Source: Ruminococcus sp.
GTDB lineage: Bacteria; Bacillota; Clostridia; Oscillospirales; Ruminococcaceae
DNA length: 64,000 nucleotides
Direction: 5' to 3'
Assembly (NCBI GenBank): GCA_017461395.1
Contig: JAFTYF010000063.1
Location: forward strand, 62,001-126,000
This document shows, in pieces, positions 36,027-45,000 of this stretch (its first letter is position 1; the number at the start of each line of letters is the position of its first letter). The notes below the pieces were generated by a model. The model was given only the letters and a program-made list of their open reading frames with translations, had not been told where the DNA came from and ran no database searches. The translations under genes were made by a program, and so were the position numbers.

Positions 36027-39000
36027 GTGAAAGAGCTGCAAAATATTATACACAGGCATTTTGAAGACCCTAAACAGAAAAAGAGATATCTGGCAATATT
36101 TATCGCTTTGTCGATGCTGGTTTCTTTTATGGTTCCTCTTATTCTGATGGAACCTGCGGATAGTAGAACTGGCGTTCTTGTGTGTGGAAAAATCCAACAT
36201 ACTCACAGTGAAGAATGCTATATAAATGGATGCAATCTTGAAGAACACCTGCATACAGAAGAATGTTATGCAAAGGTTACAAGTCTTTCTTCTACGAGAG
36301 GATCATCTGAAGAAATAAATAATGTTTTGGTACCCAATGCGGGTGGTGGTTATAATGAGGATGATGGAACTTATACATCTAAAGATGCCCATGAAGATGG
36401 AGAAAGTGGCTATTATAACCCTGCTATGGTTCCGCTGTATACACTTCTCTTTGGAGAAGGCGGAGATAGAGATTGGGTAGATACTGAAAAAACTCTTGAC
36501 CAGAATTTACAGACTGCAAGTAAGGAATACTTCTTGGGGTTTGCAAGTGACTTCTGTGCTTTTATTGAATCAGATTTTACAGCGTTTGATGCTGACGCTG
36601 AAGGTAGAATATTCATCGGTGGTGACCTGATTTTTGAAGGTAAAGGAAATGACAATCACGATGAATGGAACTATCAGGTTGGTGCTGGCGATTATGGTAA
36701 CTTCGATCCTATTTCAACAACAGATGAATATATGGATGTAAAGGGGTTTGCTTCTGGAATAATCGGTGGTAAAGTTTATCGTTTGGCTACTTTGACAACA
36801 GGTCCTATAAAATGGATAGCGAATGCACCGGAATTAAATGGTAAACCAGACAGACATACTGATAACTATGATGTTTACCTATATCCGGAAGAAGGATTAT
36901 ACAAGAGATTTATTGTAGGTAATCTTGCTGAATCACTTCATTATGATGAGGATTATGATACAGAGCATGGAACAGGAAAAAAGGATGTTCCTTATGAGGA
37001 TTTGTGTAATCATGTGTATTATGATATGGGTCACGACAATTACTGTGAAATTTGTAAAGGACTCACTGATGAAGAAATGAAGACTTCAACGCACGCTCAT
37101 TCTTATTTACGAGAGGTAAACGAGCTTGCTCAGTTCTATCTGTATGATGATGTAAGTACTATTCTTGAAAAAACGTTTGACACAATCAGAGCACGTTCTG
37201 CAAACCTCGGTGCTATTCAGGCTACTGAAGTTCAGGTTAAAGATGGTAAACTCACTTTAGATGCTTCAAATATAGGCGATGCAAAAACAGCATATTTTAA
37301 GCTTGAAGACTGGAGCCCATTTTATAGTGTAGAAATCGTTGTTCCTCCTGAAAGAATTCTTGAGACAGGTGTAAGTTCATATGCGGATAATAATATGACG
37401 ATAACAAAACTTGACTTAAATATTATTATCAGCTGCGATGATCAGGAAATAAATCTTAATGGAATAAAAACATATGTCAGACCAAGTGATGAAAAATTAG
37501 ATGAAGCAAATCATCAGATAAGCAATCGTGAAGGAAATAAGGACTACACTAACAATCATCCTCTTTCGTCCAATATTCTTTATAACTTCCCTAATGCAAC
37601 ATCTGTAAATTTTGGTGGTAACTGTAACTTTAACGGAACAATTCTTGCTCCTAACGCAGATGCTATATCACCTGAAAAATGTCCCGGACATCTTTCTGGT
37701 GCGCTGATTGCCAAGTCTTTCTATGGCGGTCTTGAATTTGGTTACAGACCTTATCGTGGCGGTACTGACGTTCTCGGTATGGCATCAGGTTATGAAGTAC
37801 CCGTTGATAAGCTTATAGCTGATACTACTACAAACCTTGCTGGTGCAATGTTTGCTATCAAGGAAGGCGATGACGTTATAAGCTTATTTGAAAGCGGAAA
37901 CGGAACAAATTATGCAGCACTTCCTTCTAAGGTTGATTTTTCAGGAAAAACTCCTTATAAGCAGGAAGCTGTTGTGACAACACCTAATGATGACAGAAAA
38001 TATACCGGTAATACAGTTGCAGGTGAAACTCTTACTGCTCCGGTTGAATGGGCTTTGTATAGTGATTATGAATGTAAGACTTCTATCGATCCCAATACTT
38101 CTGTTTTAGGTAAATTTTACATTAAAACAAATCAAAAGGTTACATTACAGTCAATAAATGAAGATGGCAGTGTAAATGATAATATTTATGTCCCCACAAA
38201 TAATAATCCGAGTGGAGAGAATGTTTATACAGTTTATCTGAATAAGCCTGTTACTTCATTTAAGATTAAGGCTACAAGCCAGGCTAATAACAGTACCTTT
38301 GAAGAAATTCCCGTAAGTTTCACCCCAATGGGATTGAACGTTACTGCTTCCGAATATAAGGTTGGAACACCCATTAAACTGTCGGTTGCTAATCTTCCGA
38401 AAGCCGATAATGAAACAATTTATTATCGTTATAAAGTTAATGGGACAGTGATAAATAAAGATCCATATAATAATAATAGTGAATACACAATCAATCCAGA
38501 ATATGAATATACACCAACAATAAATGGTGAATTATTATGCAGTGTTGAAGCATGTATCAATAGAGATGGTTCTTATCATACTATTGCAGAAGTAACTGCA
38601 GAAAAGAAAGAGGTTAATGAATATACATTCCCTGAAGGAGTGGCTATTGATATTTCTGGTACAACTCTAAGCTTTACTGAAAAAGATAGATATTCAATTG
38701 CATCAGGAAACAATATAAAAATAGATATTACAAATAAAGATTTGCTTCCTACAAATGCAGTGATAAAGTATACTTTCTATGATAGTGAAAAACAAGCTGG
38801 AAATGAGTTCGGTACTAATGGCATATTTGGATTTAAGCTTCCTGTAAATGTTGAAATAACTGCATATGGATTGACATACAACCTCAGTGATCAAATAACA
38901 GTAAATTTCAAGGAGGATGATATTACATTAAATGTTCAGCCAAATGATTATAAAGTTGGTCAGAATGCATCACCAATTGAATTTAGTCTGAATAATTTTA

Positions 39001-42000
39001 CGAATAATGATAATGTTAAGAAAAATACAAGCATAACTTATTATTACAATGATGTGGAAGTTAATGGAAGTTCTATTATTCCGACAGTCGTTGGTGAAGA
39101 GGTACCTGTAAAGGCAATAGTGACAGTTAATGGCTTAACTACTGAAGTAACTAAAACCATTAAAGGTGGATATCAAGATGTTAATGTGAATATGCCTAAT
39201 GGTACTTGTAATGTTAACGATGTTCTTAAGGTGGAAACATATTATCTTCCTACTGATTATCAACTTATTGTTAAATTGGAAGATAGGATTAATACATCTA
39301 ACGATGTTACAAGTAGTAATAATGGTTATAATTCTGTTGAAATCACTCCATCAGTTGCAGGAACATATAATTTGATAGTTTCTATAAAATATAAAGATAA
39401 TGAAGAAAAAGTAATAAGAACACAGCAAATTACAGTAAACGAAGTTACAACAACTACAATTACTACACAGAATCAAAACGAAACAACTACGACAGTAAAT
39501 AATGATGAAACAAACACAGAGCAAACTTTATCATTTTCACTTAGAAATTTAAGTGCTCCCACAGAAGAAAATCTAAATCCAGATGATAATCTGATAGAAA
39601 TTGAAGCACCTGAAAACGATCGGATTGATAAACTCACACTTACATTCCCGAATGATGTTAATGCTAAACAGGCAACATTCACACTTGAAGCTGTTTTCAC
39701 AGATTCAAATGGAAATAAGCATACAAAGAACTTTAATAATAAGGATAATGTAAACGATCAGAATCCTTATTATCTTGAAATTACAACTTCTTATTTAAAT
39801 GTTGATATCAAGAAGATTGAAATTAAATCAATTGAGGGTTCGATTAAGGTTGAAAATGTTTATCCTGTATATGTTGCAAGAGAAGATAAGGTGTCTAAGA
39901 CATCTTCAGCAGGATTTATGCTCAATCCGAATGAAACTGAGATAATAACCATTGAAGATTGGGTTGAAAAGCTTGACAGTGTGATTCTTAATCTTAAATC
40001 AGGCAGTAAGATTTCCTATACTATAATAAGAAACGACGGTTCTGAAATTGTTAAGGATGTTGAAGTTACATCTAATGACAATAAGATAAGTATTAAAGAT
40101 CTTTATTGTGAAAATGCTAAGGAAATCAGAATTACAGCTAAGGATTCACAGCTTGTAGTAAACGATTATGTGGTCAGCTCTTATGTTGAAGAACTTCCTG
40201 ATGATCCGGAAGCTATTAAAAACAATGAGCTGGAAATAAAGAGCGTTTATACAATTGTCGAACAGCAGGCTCCGGTAGGCTACTTCAAGGATGATAATGT
40301 ATTCTATACAGTTGAAGTGGTAGAAAAAATAGACTTGATCAAGCTTGTAAATCCGAATCAGTTCACATATCCGTCAGTTGTCGATACAACGATAGTTGCA
40401 AAGGATAAAGACGGTAATGAAGTGTTCAGTTATAACTTAGAAATTAGTTATCCTGTTAATGACAATAATATTGATACCAATACAAGAATTATTAAAATTA
40501 ATGACGATACATTTACAATAACAAAGAACGAAGATGTTATCAATGTTACGTGTGATAATAGTAGTATTGATACATCTGAATGGGATTCAGAAACTCCTGA
40601 TCAATATGGCGATTATTATTTCGATCCTATCGCAATGATGATTGTTCCTATTCCGCAAACCCACCTGACATTTACTAATAAGATGGGACTCCTTTTCAGA
40701 AAGGTCGATGACAAGGGTGCAGCGGTTACAGGTGTGAACATTGTGCTTGATCCTGATCCGGGAGTTAAAGATAATGTTGATGTATGGTATTGGGATAATA
40801 ATGAATCTAGCGAATGGCTTGTTGATTATACCAAGTTGGATACAACAACAATTTATAAGTTTGTTGAAACTGAAACATATGGCAAATACGAACTTGCAGA
40901 TCCGATTTGCTTCCAGAAAACAGATAATAATGAAATAACTTATTGGAACGAATCAACACCTAACGATAAAACTGTGCTTAATCTTGAAGAAAACCGTATA
41001 ATCCGAATGGAAAATACACGAGTAACAGGTATTAAGCTTCAGCTTAAAAAGACTGATCTTAATGGTAATGTTATAGTTGATGAAAATAATGTTGCAAAGT
41101 TCAGCCTTCACGCCAATGATGGTACAGTATTGTTGCCAGAAATTGAAGTAAATAGTAATACAATTGATCTTGATTTCAGCGGCTTCACTGAAGAAGATAC
41201 AACATACGTTGAAAACGGATACCTTAAACCAGGTACATATTATCTAAAGGAAACTAAGGCACCAAGTGGCTATGAGGCTTCAATGAAGTACTTCTACTTT
41301 AATGTTGTTAAAGACAGTAAAGGTGCTTATAGTGTTACTCCTGTTGAAAAGGAACCCGGAATTTCAGTACAAAATGAAAAGAAGGGTAAAGATGATTATG
41401 AAGTAATAAGATTCGCTAAGGAAGCATTAGACAGAATTAGTGAAGAAATGATTACAGATGATGATATTGTACTGCAATTTACCTTATATACATCTAATTC
41501 GAAGGAAGTAACAGAAGGTTGGGGAAATTACGCGTTCTTTGGTGTTTTTGATGGTCAAGTACTAAACTCAGCAGCAGAGAAAAAGACAATTGATAAGAAT
41601 TGTGCAACAATAACTTATAAACTGACAGCAAAAAATATGCTTGAGGTATTGGGTATAACACCTGAGACGGATAGCAATAACTTGATTACACAGTTCAGAA
41701 ATTTAACAAGCTTTGAAATCGGAACCATATCAGCAAACAATACAAGATTGAAAGATTACGATTTCATTGATATTTCAAAGGATAAGGCTGAGAATATTTC
41801 TAATATCTCATTTACTGAAATATATAGCGAACACGATCTAAGCAAGTGTGTAATTGAAAAATTAGTATTCCATTATGCTGACGGTAATAGCGTTACACAA
41901 GAAAAAGTGAAAATTGAGAAAGGTTCTAATAATTGTTACAATTTAGATCTTTCACAGTTCAACAAGGAAAATGTGGCAGCGATAGAAATCAAGGTAAAGG

Positions 42001-45000
42001 GTGCTAATAATAAAAAGCTCGTTATCGAAACAACTGATGGCAGAAAAATTTGGGGTAATATAGTAAATAGTTCTGCATTTGAAAACAAGGGTATAGAGAA
42101 TTTCTCTAACACACATACCGTTATTGGTGGTGAAGAGTTCTCGTATACATTCGGAGTTATTCCAACAGTTGATACAGAACAGACTCCAGATAATTCGACT
42201 CAATCAACCCCCAATACAAATACAATTCCCACACTTTCAGTAGATAAAACCGTTGTAATAATCTCCAATGACAGACTTGGAAATACAATGAAATTAAGAG
42301 TTGTTAAGAATTGGGAAGATGACGAAGAAGTAATGGACTTCAGAAAATCTGTTGAAGTCAAGCTTTATCAATCTACATCAGCAACTGAAAAGGGAACATT
42401 GTTTGCAGCAACAGAAAAGCTCCCGAATACGGTAACACTTAACTCGGATAACGAATGGAATTATGTCTGGGAAGAATTACCGAGATTTGTTAATGGTTTA
42501 GATGATACAGCAGGAAAATTCTACTATACAGTAGAAGAAACATCTACTATTCTGGGTTACACATCAGAACCAATTACCGAATCCCTGAACGAGAGTGGAA
42601 CAATAGTAATCACTAATAAACTTGATAAGGTGAATATTCCAGTTACAAAGACATGGGATTATAATGGACACGCTAATGTTAAACTCCCGACTTCAATCAA
42701 ATTCAAGCTTTTGGCTAAAATTGATGGAAATTGGAAACCTCTTAATGGTAAAACACTTGAATTAACAGGTGAAGGAAATACCTGGAGTGGTGTGTTTGAA
42801 AACCTTCCAAAGGGATATGAGTATCAAGTAGTTGAAGAAAACGTTCCATTTGGCTGGGCAACAAGTTATGAGCGACAAAATATCACATCTGAAGAAACAA
42901 AGGCTTCAAGCATTGTAGGTTTCAATGTAAAGAATACATACACTGTTGATACAGGAAGCATTGCAGTTCAGAAGCTTTGGCAGGGTATTAGTCAAAATAC
43001 AGCTCTTCCGTACGCAATTAAAGTTGACTTGTATCGCTCGGTAATTGCACCTTCTTACACAGAAACAGACGCACCATATACTGATAATGATTCGGGTCCG
43101 ATTGGAACTCCTTCAAACGGAGATGCCAAATACATGGAGGACTATGCGAGACTTTTACAACATTCGCTTTACTTCTACGATGCTAATATGTGTGGTACTG
43201 ATGTAGCTGAAAATAGTGCTCTTGCATGGCGTACAAATTGTCATACAGAGGATGGGGTTACCGGAGGCTACCACGATGCGGGAGACCATGTAATGTTTGG
43301 TTTACCGCAGGGATATACAGCTTCAATGCTTGGTTGGTCATATCTTGAATTCTTTAAGGATAATACAACACGTACAATGGACCCTGATGAAGCAGCTCAT
43401 TACAAGGTTATTCTTGAAAGATTCTATGAGTTCTTTGAAGATTCTGTACATTATGATTCGACTGGTAACATTTATGAGATTCTCGTTCAAAAGGGCGATG
43501 GTAACGGTGACCATCTTGAATGGGGTTCACCTGAAAAGCAGAGTACCGATACGAGAAAAATGGAATGGAGCAGTCAATACGGCAGCAATATAGCAGCTCA
43601 ATACGCAGCAGCTTTAGCTCTTGGTTATCTGAATTTCAGAGACACGAATCCTGCTAAGTATGATGAGTATCTTGAACTTGCTAAAAAGCTTTATGACTTT
43701 GCTGGAAGAACAGGTGCATATTCAGCTGGCAGCTTCTATGCTGACGGTGACGATGGCGATGATAAATCTTGGGCAGCAGCTTGGTTATATGAAGCAGTGA
43801 GAGCTCAGACTCATCCTGATAACATGACGGATGCACAAAAGGCTGAGATGAATGGTTATCTTAATGCTTGTTCTAATTCACCTAATCAGCTTCAGTGGGA
43901 CGACGTCTCATTTGCTGCAGCTTGTGCATACGCTCGTCAGACCGGCGATTGGACTAATGTAATTAATAAGATAGAGACTGAGTTTATCAACAATTCAGAT
44001 TCGAAGAAAAAAGAATTCTATTACATTCACCCATGGGGTACAGCACGATTCAATGCAATGGCTCAGACAGCTGCATTGATTACAGCTAAGAATCTTGAAA
44101 AGACTCCTAACAAGGAACATACATATCCAAATGACGGTAGATATTCTAAACAAAATCAAACATTTAAATATTCAGATTTGGCTAAAAGTTATGTTACTTG
44201 GGCAGAAGGTCAGATGGATAAGATTCTCGGTAAAAATGAATGGAAAAGTTCAATCACTGGATTGTGTGAAGACGGTGTACTTCTTGATTTAAATGAAGCT
44301 ATATGTCTTGTTACAAACTTTGTACCTAAGGGATATACCGTTGATACACCACAGGCTCCTCATCACAGAGCAGCTTCCGGTTGGGAAGATATTGAAGAAT
44401 ACAAAGCAAACTGCGGATATGATGAAGACGGTTACACGTTAATCGGTGCATTAGTTGGTGGTCCTGCATTTAAGGCACATACTGATCAGGATCAGATGAA
44501 AGGTTATAATCACAAGCATCCGTTGTCATACCACGATTATATCGATGATCTTCACGACTACTGTTGTAACGAAGTTGCAATCGATTATAACGCAGGTCTT
44601 GTTGGAGCAGCAGCTGGTTTGTACTACTTTACTGGAAAAGGCTTACCTTCCACGAAGATCGAAGGCGTTGAATATGGTGCATACGGACTTCGCTCTGTTG
44701 CTGATCCTGAAACAGGGGATATCACATCTCCTACAAAGGGTTCAGTTTCCGAATCAGTTCAGCCTACACCTACATCAAATGAAGCTGAAGAAACAAAAAC
44801 ATCTGCATTCTCAGTCAGAGGTACAATTAATACAGCTGTTAACAGTGTTCTCTCCAGATCTTTTGGTGTGTTAGGAACTGGACTCAGAACACAGGCTAAT
44901 AATGGGTTACCTGTTACTGGTGGAGATCTTGGAGAGAATAAATCTAAGTATAATATTGATATTTCTTCTTTAACAATCGGGGATTCATTTGATGTAACTT

